Shown here in pieces: positions 25,414 to 33,402 of a DNA stretch of 33,402 nucleotides. The translations under genes were made by a program, and so were the position numbers. The notes beneath the pieces are model-generated. The model had not been told where the DNA came from and searched no databases. It saw only the letters and a program-made list of their open reading frames with translations. How positions within the stretch are numbered: the first letter of the stretch is position 1; every line of letters begins with the position of its first letter. The stretch comes from WVZL01 sp041862375 (GTDB lineage: Bacteria > Acidobacteriota > Aminicenantia > Aminicenantales > Aminicenantaceae): assembly GCA_041862375.1 (NCBI GenBank), contig JBGVTE010000078.1, forward strand, positions 1 through 33,402, read 5' to 3'.

Positions 25414-28209
25414 TCAGTCTGAATCCTCGATCACATTAATGTCCTGGCTCACATTCCATCCGTCAAGCTTGATGTATAGGCCGCCTTTTTTTATGCGAGA
25501 CGCCGGAAACTCGACGGTCAGCCGCTTGATCTTCCCCGGCAGCAGGCTGACATAATTATCGCTCCAGAAACTAGGTAGGATTTCTTCCTGTGTCATTTCC
25601 TGACAGAGACGGACATTTACAAAAAAAGCCAGATGGCCAGATGGATTCGTCAGCTGAATTGTCCAGAAGGCCCTGTTCTCAAACTCTTCTCTTTCGATGT
25701 CCACATCCAGATCGATTCGAGGAAGAGAAACAAGTGATGAGAATTCATCATTCTCGGCCAGCCAGTAGAAATTCTCTGATTTTTTCTTACCGTCTTTGTC
25801 CTCTAAAACCAGCTCGACAAACATGACAGAATGGCCTGTCAGCTCGCTCCTCGGGATTCTAAGAATGTCTTTCGACGTGAAGGCTTCGATGTCGATTGTC
25901 CTGCTGTCACTCCAGATTTCTTCCATATCCGCCGCGAAGACCCGGGCGGCCAGGCGCAGTCCTTTGTGTGCCGTAAAAGTGTTGTTGATTACTGAAACAT
26001 CATAATCATCCAAATTTAACTGAGCATGGAGTGGCTCACAGGCTTTTTTCACGAAATAATACCCGGCATTAGGGCTTAAATACCAGTCGTAAAGCTGCCA
26101 GATGACGCTCGGCCAGGCGGGATTCACCTTCCAAAGGAGCACGCCCGCCGTCCGGTCCATCGCCTGGTTCATTGCTTCGAATACCGCTCTGTAGTTTTCG
26201 GCGTTGACCAACTGCCCTTTCAGGATATAATCAGCAACATTTTTTGGTTCTCCATATCTGCGGCGAATAGCCTGATCATAGAGGCTGTACTTTCCGTTGC
26301 CCTCACAGGCATCGTGATACCCCCATGTGTGGTTGAGAGGAAACTGGATGTCTTTTTCCGGAGTCAGATCTGGAATAAACTTTTTCAGACTCTCCAGCTT
26401 GGGCAGAGAAGGAAGACCCACTTCATTCTTGAACAGCCAATCTCTGCCGGCGTTAACCTTATCGTAATACGTTTTCGGATCCACCCAGAAATAAGGACCC
26501 CCGGAATAGGTTCCGGAGGCTTCGTTGTCCGGCCAGGACAGCCCCCAGGATTTCGGCGGACTGGAATAGCCCGAGGAGGGCAGGAACGGCCGCGTTCCGT
26601 CCAGTCCGGCAATGATTTCATCACGCAGAGGGACATAGATCTCTTTCCGAGGATGTCCCTCGTTTCCCGCGGTCCAGACCATGATACTGGGATGGTTGCG
26701 GAGCTTTTTAACAACGTCTTCGGCATTTTTCAGAAAAACAGCAGCCTCATAAGGATAATCCTTGCTCCCTTTGTCCCATGTTCCCTGGCAATCCCCGGTG
26801 ATCCAGAAATCATGCCAGACCAAAAGCCCGAATGAGTCACAATGTACAAAAAAATCTTCAGGCGGAGTAACGCCGCCTCCCCAAATGCGAACCATATTAA
26901 GATTTGCCTCCTGAAAAAGCCTAAGCTCGCTGTAGAGCTTCTGTCTGTCGCGGTTGAGCATCATATCCGGCACCCATGCTCCTCCTTTGAGCAGGATTTT
27001 ACTGCCGTTGATGAAAAAATCCCGGCGGACCCATTCATCCACCACGGAGATGCGGCTGCTTACTTCGCGAATCCCGAAGGTGACATTTTCAACATCGGAT
27101 GTATTTGTCCCCTGCTCAAAACTCATAACCAGCTCATACAGGTTCTGTTCACCGAGGTTATTCGGCCACCAGAGCTTGGGATTTTGAATCTTAAGCGATG
27201 GATACTCCTGCGGGTCGAGAGGGATAGCCAGGAGCTGATGGGGATTAAGCTTGAGGCGTTTTTGGAGAGTGATCGTCCTGCCTTCGAAATTTTTAGGCCG
27301 GACCTCTGCTTTCAGCAGGCCCTGCTGCGTCTGCTCCGTGAGATTGACGACTGCCATGTCTATTCTTATCTCGGCCTTTCTGAGATCAGGCAGAGGCAAA
27401 TCCGTAATGACATGAGGATGGCGAATATCCACCGGACCGGTGACGGTCATGTAGACATCCTGCCAGATCCCCATGTTCCTATCCCGTACGGCTGGAATCC
27501 AGTCCCAGCCCACCGAGCACTGCATCGTCACATTCTTGCCGATGTCGCCTGTCAGACCGCCGTTGGGTCCGAAAGGACCGAAGGCCTTGAGCTGCGGCTC
27601 AGCGGGAAGCCCCGGATAATCGAGAGGATAGACCTTAATCGCCAGAATATTTTTCTTGCCGGATTTAAGGAATTTCGTGACATCAAAGACCCAGTGTCCG
27701 AACATGCCGACCACTTTCTTAGAAGACGCCACCAGCCGCCCATTCAGCCAGACATCGGCCCTGTAATTCAGGCCATCACATTTCAGCCAGACCACTTGTC
27801 CTTGGAAGCGAGAAGGCACTCTGAATTCTTTTCGAAACCAGTAAGGAGTTGTCCACGGATTGCTCTTATCGGGAAGATGGCTGAACCTCAATAAATCGTA
27901 TTCCTGATTGTGAGCATCCGATGCATCCGGAATCCGCATGTTGTTCATCCCGATGTAGGGATCAGGGTAGACACCGTTTTTGACCAGGGCGGTCAGCACT
28001 GTTGTAGGGATAGATGTCGGGTACCAGTGTTGGGGCTTGAAATTTTCAGTTGAAATATTTTGCCCGCTGTCCGGAACGATTCGTGCCGATTGAACCATCC
28101 AGCCCTCTTTGAGGTCCAGTCTTCCCTTATCAGCCGCAGCTTCAGGGGGCAGAGTGGCTGCCCAAAAAATCAGAAATACGGTAATGCCTATCATTGATTT
28201 TATTCGCAT
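25414..28209 (-). CDS. Secreted GH2 glycosidase (exo-glucosaminidase or beta-mannosidase-like)
   Basis: This 931-residue enzyme has a signal peptide (about 1-26, ending AAA) and the multi-domain layout of glycoside hydrolase family 2: sugar-binding jelly roll (about 30-250), immunoglobulin-like domain (260-385), TIM barrel (395-720) and C-terminal beta domains. The acid/base Glu is E517 in TAGNEGHP, preceded by NMVRIWGGGV, and the nucleophile is E596 in KNEVGLPSLP. The closest match I recall is the exo-beta-D-glucosaminidase (CsxA)/beta-mannosidase branch, which trims chitosan oligomers or mannans. The choice between these cannot be made by eye. GC content is visibly higher than in neighbouring genes, hinting at transfer or different selection. 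It is divergent from a polysaccharide deacetylase gene. Confidence 0.85.
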   Translation of the reverse strand: MRIKSMIGITVFLIFWAATLPPEAAADKGRLDLKEGWMVQSARIVPDSGQNISTENFKPQHWYPTSIPTTVLTALVKNGVYPDPYIGMNNMRIPDASDAHNQEYDLLRFSHLPDKSNPWTTPYWFRKEFRVPSRFQGQVVWLKCDGLNYRADVWLNGRLVASSKKVVGMFGHWVFDVTKFLKSGKKNILAIKVYPLDYPGLPAEPQLKAFGPFGPNGGLTGDIGKNVTMQCSVGWDWIPAVRDRNMGIWQDVYMTVTGPVDIRHPHVITDLPLPDLRKAEIRIDMAVVNLTEQTQQGLLKAEVRPKNFEGRTITLQKRLKLNPHQLLAIPLDPQEYPSLKIQNPKLWWPNNLGEQNLYELVMSFEQGTNTSDVENVTFGIREVSSRISVVDEWVRRDFFINGSKILLKGGAWVPDMMLNRDRQKLYSELRLFQEANLNMVRIWGGGVTPPEDFFVHCDSFGLLVWHDFWITGDCQGTWDKGSKDYPYEAAVFLKNAEDVVKKLRNHPSIMVWTAGNEGHPRKEIYVPLRDEIIAGLDGTRPFLPSSGYSSPPKSWGLSWPDNEASGTYSGGPYFWVDPKTYYDKVNAGRDWLFKNEVGLPSLPKLESLKKFIPDLTPEKDIQFPLNHTWGYHDACEGNGKYSLYDQAIRRRYGEPKNVADYILKGQLVNAENYRAVFEAMNQAMDRTAGVLLWKVNPAWPSVIWQLYDWYLSPNAGYYFVKKACEPLHAQLNLDDYDVSVINNTFTAHKGLRLAARVFAADMEEIWSDSRTIDIEAFTSKDILRIPRSELTGHSVMFVELVLEDKDGKKKSENFYWLAENDEFSSLVSLPRIDLDVDIEREEFENRAFWTIQLTNPSGHLAFFVNVRLCQEMTQEEILPSFWSDNYVSLLPGKIKRLTVEFPASRIKKGGLYIKLDGWNVSQDINVIEDSD

Positions 28210-28500
28210 TGGCTTCCCCCTGCAGATTTTTTTTGCTGAAGAATCATATGGATGATTTCATTCAGTCTAAGAAGTAGGATAGGGATAAGAACTTGCTCTT
28301 TGTGTTGGTGACAAAACTCACGCAATTTTCTTCAATTTCCACTCACTGATGTCCTGGAATGAACATATCACATGAAAAAAGGTGAGGTCAATACATCTCT
28401 TCTTTGTGTTCAGTAATTGACCTTTATCTAGTGCCTGTGTTATGTTCATTTTCTGATCTTTTCTCTGGGATTATCGAGAAGAAATGCTGGATTTGAGGAA

Positions 28501-29727
28501 ATGATGAAAAGCATATTATTTTCTTGGAAAACCATACGGAAACCACCTCTTCTTGTTTTTCTGCTTATTTTGTTCTTGTCCTGCTCGACGTCCATAAAAA
28601 AGAAAGTGAGCACCTTCTCCCAGAGACCGCCTGGCTCTATGGCTATCAGTAAAGTTCCTCAGTTCATAGTTTTTGGCTTTGACGATAACGGTTTCTCCGG
28701 GCTTGAAAAATCCGGAGGAACAGGCGGGGTCAAATATATCATTGATCTTTTTTCTTCAAGATTCAATCCTCCTGGTTCTGGGAATAACAGAACTTATGAT
28801 GGGGCACAGACGCACTTCTCTATGTACTGTGCAACGAGATTTATAGACGGCAGTGAGAAAGAGAATCCTGTATATGTCAAAAGAGCTTGGAGGGAGGCTC
28901 ACCATCAAGGAAACGAGATCGGAGTCCATACGCACCTGCATCAGCACGGCAGTCGGCTGAGTGTCCTGGAGTGGAAATCAGAGATTCAGACATGTATTGA
29001 TTGGCTGACAAAGCCCTTTGATCCCGGGGAATCTGTGAGTGAACCCGACAGCACAAAGGGTATTGGAATGGTTTCCTCTGAGATATACGGCTTCAGGACT
29101 CCTTATCTAGAATACAACGACAATGCTATCAAGGCCGTTTACAACAAGGGTTTTCTGTATGACTGCAGCATAGAAGAAGGATTCCAGGCGGATCAGGATG
29201 GGACGAATTTTCTCTGGCCCTATCAGCTGGATGAGGGCAGCCAGGGAGACAGGATGATAGCTCTGAAGAATTTGAAAAAACCAGTATCTAATTATCCTGG
29301 GCTGTGGGAGATTCCGGTATATGCGGTTATCGTTCCACCCGACAGTGAATGTGCAAAGTATGGAATCGAGCCTGGCTTGAGGAAAAAAATGAAAAAGGCT
29401 CAGGATTATTTTAATGAAGACGACGGAAAAATCACTGGAATAGACTGGAATTTATGGATTGAGTTCGGGATGTCCAGAGCTGAATTTGTTGCAACTCTAA
29501 AATACACGCTCGATCTGAGGCTGAAAGGGAACAGATGCCCGTTTACCTTCGGGACACACAGCGATATCTATGCTTCAAAATTTCAGCATATTCCAGATTT
29601 GCAGGTTAAGGAGAGACAACTGGCCTTAGAGGAATTTATTGATAATGCTCTTTCCATACCTGAGGTCAGAATTGTCAGCGCCAAAGAGCTGATCGACTGG
29701 CTCAGAGATCCTTCTTATTTATACTGA
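28501..29727 (+). CDS. Polysaccharide deacetylase-like lipoprotein (NodB fold)
   Basis: This 408-residue protein has a lipoprotein signal ending in LFLSC (Cys28), so it is probably membrane-anchored outside the cytoplasm. The NodB-type motifs of carbohydrate esterase family 4 are present: FGFDDN (D61, D62), the metal-binding His cluster GVHTHLHQH (141-149) and GFRTPY (motif 3). CE4 enzymes remove acetyl groups from N-acetylglucosamine polymers such as chitin or peptidoglycan. The protein is longer than single-domain CE4 enzymes, the extra residues lying between and after the motifs. GAGG lies just before two consecutive ATGs, and the second (28504) has the better spacing. Being divergent from a GH2 glucosaminidase-like gene suggests joint work on an amino-sugar polymer. 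Confidence 0.75.
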   Translation: MMKSILFSWKTIRKPPLLVFLLILFLSCSTSIKKKVSTFSQRPPGSMAISKVPQFIVFGFDDNGFSGLEKSGGTGGVKYIIDLFSSRFNPPGSGNNRTYDGAQTHFSMYCATRFIDGSEKENPVYVKRAWREAHHQGNEIGVHTHLHQHGSRLSVLEWKSEIQTCIDWLTKPFDPGESVSEPDSTKGIGMVSSEIYGFRTPYLEYNDNAIKAVYNKGFLYDCSIEEGFQADQDGTNFLWPYQLDEGSQGDRMIALKNLKKPVSNYPGLWEIPVYAVIVPPDSECAKYGIEPGLRKKMKKAQDYFNEDDGKITGIDWNLWIEFGMSRAEFVATLKYTLDLRLKGNRCPFTFGTHSDIYASKFQHIPDLQVKERQLALEEFIDNALSIPEVRIVSAKELIDWLRDPSYLY

Positions 29728-30494
29728 CAGCTGAGACAAGAGGAAAAGGAGTGGATACCTTTTTGGCCGCTGAACCTCTGCTATCCCAGTGCAGCAAATA
29801 CCTCGCAAACCTGCTTGGCCATGGAAATCGTTTTCCTTGGCTTCAATTACTCGATAGTTCTAACTAAAAGACACTTGAATATTAAGCTTATTAGAAAAGA
29901 CAGAGACATTAGATGTTATTTGAAATAATGAGTTTGAAAAAACGAGAAAGACACGATATTATAGAATCCGAACAAAAAGAGCGGATATAACTCAGCGGTA
30001 TCATATGTGGGTGATGGGAAATCATTTAAAATCTGCATTTTAGCGATCTAACTCTTTTATCTGGTTATAGTTAGCCTCTTCCTATTGGTTTTTGTCATTG
30101 CTCAATATTTTCCGTAAAAACTTATTATTACTCGTTACTATGTGTCTACAGGTGGGCACACTTTGGACATAGTTCTTTGGCCTTTGGCCGACGGGCCCTC
30201 TCTCTCAGGCCGGCTTCCAGGAATGTCTTTCGGCCAGCGATCCCCGGCCATTTTTTTTCGTGAGCTTTTTCAGGGAGAAAGAGATCCGGACGAATTCCGG
30301 CTCATCGGACACCAAAGGCAGCTTCCGGTCGCCCTTCCCCGGGAAACAAGTTGTTGTTGACTGGTCTTGAGCTCTCATTTATACTTCTTCAAGATAGTTG
30401 GATTGGATTATCAAAGCAACAGTGCAGCCGCAAACGGGCGCAGGCAAAAAGCAAATTCCTATAGAGCCTGCGAAAATTAAAGGAGGTCTGCTCT
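29728..30494. other. 767-nt gene-poor stretch with tRNA remnant and GC-rich block
   Basis: No convincing gene lies here. The left half is AT-rich and holds the tRNA fragment at 29979-30000. From about 30160 to 30345 the sequence becomes markedly GC-rich, with GGCCTTTGGCC-type repeats; a 72-codon frame at 30142-30360 lacks a ribosome binding site and any family likeness. The change in base composition marks a likely junction of transferred DNA. Confidence 0.5.
29979..30000 (+). other. tRNA 5' fragment (acceptor stem plus D arm)
   Basis: From 29981 the sequence GCGGATATAACTCAGCGGTA has the layout of the first 20 tRNA bases: 7-nt acceptor strand, T8 A9, D-stem ACTC, A14 and the GG of the D loop. 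It then stops matching: the D stem cannot close, and no anticodon arm, T arm or complementary acceptor strand follows. It is a broken tRNA gene, perhaps left by integration or deletion. Confidence 0.45.
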
Positions 30495-30998
30495 ATGGTA
30501 ATAGCCGCCGTCGACATGAAGATCGAATATTTTCATGCCTCGAAGTATGGAAATGGAGCCATGGTCGCAGAGGAGTTCAAGAAGCAGATGGCCGCCAAGG
30601 GGGTCACTGTAAGCGTCCATCACATCCGGGATGCGAGGCCAAAGGAGATGCCGCCGGCCGACCTGTACTTGTTCAGCTCACCGGGACGCATGGGCAAGCC
30701 CATCGGAAGCATGCGCCGTTTCCTAAAGAAGACCAAGTTGCCATCAGGAACGAAGTACGCCATCCTGACTACTGAGGCCACGCCTCAGCCAGATAAGAAG
30801 ACCGGACGCATGCCCACCGAAGAGGAGCTGGCCAAGTGGCAGCGCGTAATCCCTGTCATGAACGAAATACTGCAAGAAAAGGGCCTGGTCAAGGTTGCCG
30901 AGGGCAAGATTCTGGTGACCGGCATCAAGGGGCCGCTGGAAGAGGGCTGGCAGAAGAAAGTCGAAGCCTTTGCATCCCAGATCCCCATCCTACACTAA
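30495..30998 (+). CDS. Flavodoxin-like protein
   Basis: This 167-residue cytoplasmic protein has the pattern of the flavodoxin fold. The first strand and phosphate loop are KIEYFHASKYGNGAMVAE (9-26), where flavodoxins bind the FMN phosphate, and PPADLYLFSSPGRMGKPIGS (53-72) fits the second flavin-contacting loop. Such proteins carry electrons or reduce quinones and other small acceptors. The loop differs from the classic TxTGNT, so cofactor binding is likely but not certain. AAAGGAGGT 7 nt before the ATG fixes the start. GC content is clearly above that of the left part of the window, and the gene lies just after a compositional junction, so it may have been acquired. Confidence 0.7.
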   Translation: MVIAAVDMKIEYFHASKYGNGAMVAEEFKKQMAAKGVTVSVHHIRDARPKEMPPADLYLFSSPGRMGKPIGSMRRFLKKTKLPSGTKYAILTTEATPQPDKKTGRMPTEEELAKWQRVIPVMNEILQEKGLVKVAEGKILVTGIKGPLEEGWQKKVEAFASQIPILH

Positions 30999-31121
30999 TG
31001 CCCCGGCAGAAGAGCGCCTGTCCAATTCCCTGATCATGTCTGTGGCCTGACTGTGGAGGTAACGTAACAAGGGATATATTGATTGAGCTTGTTGTAATCG
31101 TCAATCGACAGAGGCGCGGCG

Positions 31122-31628
31122 TTGAAAAGGAGGACCAGAAGGTCAAGAAGTAAGAATATTGAAGGAAAGAATAAGAAACTGAAAGTACTTGTAGGAAGTG
31201 GAGAAAAAATTGGACTGCTTACATTGCCATTTTTGATAATTGGTTTGATTCTGAATATCATAATCCCATCCATATTCAGTGTTGGTGGACCATCAATTGT
31301 CTTAAAGACGATTTCCATTATTGTTCTAATTCCTGGGATTACAATTTGGATATGGTCAGTGGTTCTAATCTTGACAAAAATACCTAAGCAAGAACTGATA
31401 ACAAATGGACCCTACTCCCTCGTTAAGCACCCGCTATATACGGGTGTGGCTTTGCTAGTGCTTCCTTGGATAGGCTTTCTACTTAACACATGGTTGGGAG
31501 TCCTGATCGGAATCGTCCTGTATATTGGGTCTAGAGTATTCGCGCCTGAAGAAGAAGCAATATTGTCAAAGACCTTTGGCACCACCTGGGATGAATACTG
31601 CAAGAAGGTGAAGATATCGTGGCTATAA
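31122..31628 (+). CDS. Isoprenylcysteine/phospholipid methyltransferase-like membrane protein
   Basis: This protein of about 168 residues has four hydrophobic segments and the C-terminal signature of the ICMT/PEMT family: NGPYSLVKHPLYTG (residues 95-108), where the SAM-binding region begins, then APEEEAILSKTFGTTWDEYC (141-160) with the paired Glu. These enzymes transfer methyl groups from SAM to membrane-embedded thiols or lipids; many bacterial members have no known substrate. The start is uncertain: the frame opens with TTG at 31122, no ATG follows in the basic N-terminal stretch, and an AGGAGG lies just inside the frame. It lies about 120 nt after the flavodoxin-like gene on the same strand. 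The catalytic core appears intact. Confidence 0.75.
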   Translation: MKRRTRRSRSKNIEGKNKKLKVLVGSGEKIGLLTLPFLIIGLILNIIIPSIFSVGGPSIVLKTISIIVLIPGITIWIWSVVLILTKIPKQELITNGPYSLVKHPLYTGVALLVLPWIGFLLNTWLGVLIGIVLYIGSRVFAPEEEAILSKTFGTTWDEYCKKVKISWL

Positions 31629-31674
31629 AGAAGGAATAGCGATCGCCAATACATAATATCCGCGAGGAAAACTA

Positions 31675-31970
31675 ATGGCCGAGTCAATAATCATTATCGG
31701 GGCTGGTATGGGTGGTATGGCTGTCGGCATCTATGGTCAGATGGATGGCTACGAAACGCAGATTTTTGAGATGAATACCAAACCGGGTGGGCAATGTACG
31801 TCGTGGAAGCGCAAGGGCTTCACTTTCGACTCTTGTATTCACTACTTCTTCGGCTGTAAACCCGCCTCCAGTGTACACCAGATGTGGCACGAGCTTGGCG
31901 CATCTGCAAAAAGGATGGCAAGGAATTTAAAGCACGGCTTTATACGAAGAATGTAAGCACTGCTTTGTAG
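31675..31970 (+). pseudogene. FAD-dependent oxidoreductase (CrtI/phytoene desaturase-like), truncated and frameshifted
   Basis: The frame starts normally, with GAGG 8 nt before the ATG, and encodes the FAD-binding end of a CrtI-type oxidoreductase: IIIIGAGMGGMAVGIYG with the GxGxxG loop, the ribose-binding Glu in IFEMNTKPGGQ, then FDSCIHYFFG and MWHELGA. After residue 76 it leaves the family. The expected next segment (KKDGKEFKARLYTKN) is in another frame from about 31910 and ends at 31970. An internal deletion with frameshift, plus loss of the remaining roughly 400 residues, makes this a dead remnant. Confidence 0.7.
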
Positions 31971-32123
31971 ATAGCGTGAAATACGGGATTGACCGGCCTT
32001 CCAGTCCAAACCAGGTCAAAACAAGTCGTAAACGAACAAACTTGATATTTTTTAATATTCTAATATAATTATTCAAAACTAAAAGTAACAAATACAAGAG
32101 AATTTATTAAGAGGAGGGAGCAG

Positions 32124-32750
32124 ATGATCGAAAAAAGACGAGATGAAAAACCTTGTCTCGCAGGTTTCGGGCGCAGGGATTTTATCCGTAAATCTGCAAT
32201 AGTTTGCTGCATGATAAATATCCCTTTTGCCAGCAAAGGCTTTCCTAAAAGTGAAACACCGAAGATGACTGGACCAGATGTAAATCCTATCGACTTGGCT
32301 GCCTACTGCGGCTTATACTGCGGAGCATGCGATATATATCAAAAAAGGATTTCTCAGGCAGGGAATGACCTGAAAAAAGTGCTTGATGCCTACGATTTCA
32401 ATGAGATTGCTAATCAAGTGCCTGGACTTGAAGATTATGATGCCTTTTATAAAGTTCTTAATACCATCATCACAATCTTTGGACAATGTCAAGGATGCCA
32501 GAAAGGCGGTGGCCCACCCCAGTGTGAAATTCGTAATTGCTGTCGGGAGAAAGATTACCAAACTTGTGCAGAATGTTCTTCTTTCCCCTGCGATAAAGTA
32601 AAATACATTCTGGATAGCTACCCCGGCTTAAAAGAAAACATGGATGAAATTAAAAAGATCGGTTTGGAAAAATGGTGCCAGAAACAACAGGAGAAAGTAG
32701 ATAAGGGATTCAGGTATAGTGGTATTCTGGAAGAAAAAAAGAAAAGCTAG
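32124..32750 (+). CDS. Tat-exported DUF3795 cysteine-rich protein
   Basis: This 208-residue protein begins with a twin-arginine signal (GRRDFIRKS at 16-24, then a moderately hydrophobic stretch), so it should be exported folded, which usually implies a bound cofactor. The body is a DUF3795 domain: AAYCGLYCGACDIY (59-72), then further cysteine clusters CQGCQKGGGPPQC, CC and CAECSSFPCDKV. The many Cys pairs point to metal or iron-sulfur binding. The function of the family is not established. GAGGAGGGAG ahead of the ATG secures the start. Most DUF3795 proteins I recall lack a Tat signal, so the exported form is notable. No neighbour explains its role; it lies between two pseudogenes. Confidence 0.8.
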   Translation: MIEKRRDEKPCLAGFGRRDFIRKSAIVCCMINIPFASKGFPKSETPKMTGPDVNPIDLAAYCGLYCGACDIYQKRISQAGNDLKKVLDAYDFNEIANQVPGLEDYDAFYKVLNTIITIFGQCQGCQKGGGPPQCEIRNCCREKDYQTCAECSSFPCDKVKYILDSYPGLKENMDEIKKIGLEKWCQKQQEKVDKGFRYSGILEEKKKS

Positions 32751-32777
32751 AGATTCAGCAATAGAAAATTACAAATC

Positions 32778-33092
32778 TTATAAATATATCGTGGCAATGG
32801 TTTTTATGGGGACGCCTGCGAGCCACATCAGGTGACCTCCAGTCCTCCTAAGGATGTGGTGCCCGAGGAATCTTATTCCAGCGAGCCTTTGTAGCTCCTT
32901 CAGGCGATTGTCCAGAGCCGTTCTCTCTAGGATTATAAGACGGTCATCAGGTCATGCGCTTCCTCACCAGAGGGTCCGCGCGGTATCCCATGTACTCAGC
33001 GATGACTCATGAGACTCTACAGGGACCAGGGAGACCGCTCTAGGTTTGCCTCCGTACCTGCCCTTGCCGTTTCGATTCACTCGGGAGCTTGA
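32778..33092 (-). pseudogene. Tyrosine recombinase (phage-integrase type) remnant with frameshifts
   Basis: Read on the minus strand, three pieces in different frames line up in order with a tyrosine recombinase. The first is NRNGKGRYGGKPRAVSLVPV, the catalytic beta-hairpin with the Lys. The second is EYMGYRADPLVRKRM. The third runs from TALDNRLKELQRLAGIRFLG to HHILRRTGGHLMWLAGVPIK, the HxxR box. It then stops at 32778 before the catalytic Tyr. The N-terminal domain is absent. The remnant begins 1 nt after the stop codon of the serine hydrolase. It explains the otherwise empty 343-nt gap. Confidence 0.6.
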
Positions 33093-33093
33093 C

Positions 33094-33402
33094 CTAGCGC
33101 ATTGAAGGGTATGTCTCACCGATCGAGCTGTACATTGCCTTCCGCAGATCTTCATCTCTTGGATCTATCAGATGGACCCCCATTTTATTCATGACATACG
33201 CGTAGCCTATCTTGGCGTGGGGATCAGCAAGACCAAATGATCCTCCTGCACCTGGGGCCCCAAAGGAGCTAGGATGTCCGAAGGCGGCCTTCGGGCCCGG
33301 CTTCAAAAAACCGAGCGAGAATCGGGCCTCAGTCTTTAGGCATTCATCGTAAAATCCATGTACCGGCGGCAATGCAGGCGCCATGAGCTGCTGGAGTGTC
33401 TC
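33094..33402 (-). CDS. Serine hydrolase (class C beta-lactamase-like), C-terminal part
   Basis: The minus-strand frame is open to the right edge of the window, so the gene continues beyond it; 103 codons are visible. The sequence fits the C-terminal end of class C beta-lactamase/penicillin-binding-type serine hydrolases: FSLGFLKPGP, FGHPSSFGAPGAGGSFGLAD, with the HxG-type third motif in GAPGAGGS and DPHAKIGYAYVMNKM, then DPRDEDLRKAMY. The nucleophile SxxK motif would lie outside the window. These proteins include esterases, D-aminopeptidases and beta-lactamases, so no drug-resistance role should be assumed. GC content is higher than in most of the window. Confidence 0.75.
   Translation of the reverse strand, partial: ETLQQLMAPALPPVHGFYDECLKTEARFSLGFLKPGPKAAFGHPSSFGAPGAGGSFGLADPHAKIGYAYVMNKMGVHLIDPRDEDLRKAMYSSIGETYPSMR

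Noticed and set aside
26842..27894. Long plus-strand frame of 350 codons inside the GH2 gene
   Set aside because: The minus strand encodes all GH2 motifs with catalytic Glu residues; the plus frame has no family likeness or ribosome binding site and is a shadow of GC-rich coding sequence.
29979..30055. Complete tRNA gene
   Set aside because: Only the acceptor 5' strand and D arm are readable; anticodon arm, T arm and the complementary acceptor strand are absent.
9979..30060. Search for CRISPR arrays or other tandem direct repeats in gaps
   Set aside because: No regularly spaced direct repeats of 20-40 bp were seen; tandem similarity is limited to TPR, ankyrin and NHL coding repeats.
33094..33402. 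Antibiotic-resistance beta-lactamase
   Set aside because: Only the C-terminal part of a class C-like serine hydrolase is visible, and the family is mostly esterases and peptidases; the nucleophile motif is outside the window.

Overview
The window looks like chromosomal DNA of an uncultured, anaerobic, AT-leaning Gram-negative-type bacterium. The gene content (a glycyl radical enzyme with activase, a GWxTD-domain lipoprotein, a membrane Ser/Thr kinase next to a PEGA/NHL protein, a sodium:solute symporter operon, a Tat-exported DUF3795 protein) is what I associate with Acidobacteriota-related lineages such as Candidatus Aminicenantes. That placement is inference; no rRNA or marker gene is present to test it.

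Left part (1-9014). A palindromic MITE-like repeat is followed on the minus strand by a trans-4-hydroxyproline-dehydratase-like glycyl radical enzyme, its radical-SAM activase and a DHH-like phosphoesterase. Divergent from these run a membrane Ser/Thr kinase, a secreted SH3/PEGA/NHL-propeller protein and an anti-sigma-type HATPase.

Centre (9024-14503), the most unusual part. Three paralogous exported proteins carry a PI3K/HipA/FAM20-like kinase signature (K, E, DRHxxN, DH). They surround an ATP/ADP-exchange-type carrier, and the third overlaps an exported PPP-family (Shewanella-like) phosphatase gene. Two promoter-like sequences face each other between the kinase pair and the carrier, with an 18-bp palindrome over one of them. 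I read this as a candidate extracytoplasmic phosphorylation system in which the carrier could supply nucleotide outside the cytoplasm. The three paralogs step from an intact catalytic motif to one with the catalytic Asp replaced by Cys.

Right of this (14504-29727) come an 80-bp inverted-repeat element, an alpha/beta hydrolase, a DHCW-motif cupin, a four-gene symporter operon with two tiny membrane proteins, a GWxTD lipoprotein, a TPR protein, an IS110 transposase remnant with a hairpin over its ribosome binding site, an ankyrin/metallo-beta-lactamase fusion, and a divergent pair: a secreted GH2 glycosidase and a NodB-type deacetylase lipoprotein.

The far right (29728-33402) is mosaic and decayed: a 5' tRNA fragment, a GC-richer stretch with a flavodoxin-like gene, a membrane methyltransferase, a frameshifted FAD oxidoreductase, a Tat-exported DUF3795 protein, a broken tyrosine recombinase, and the 3' part of a serine hydrolase running off the window.
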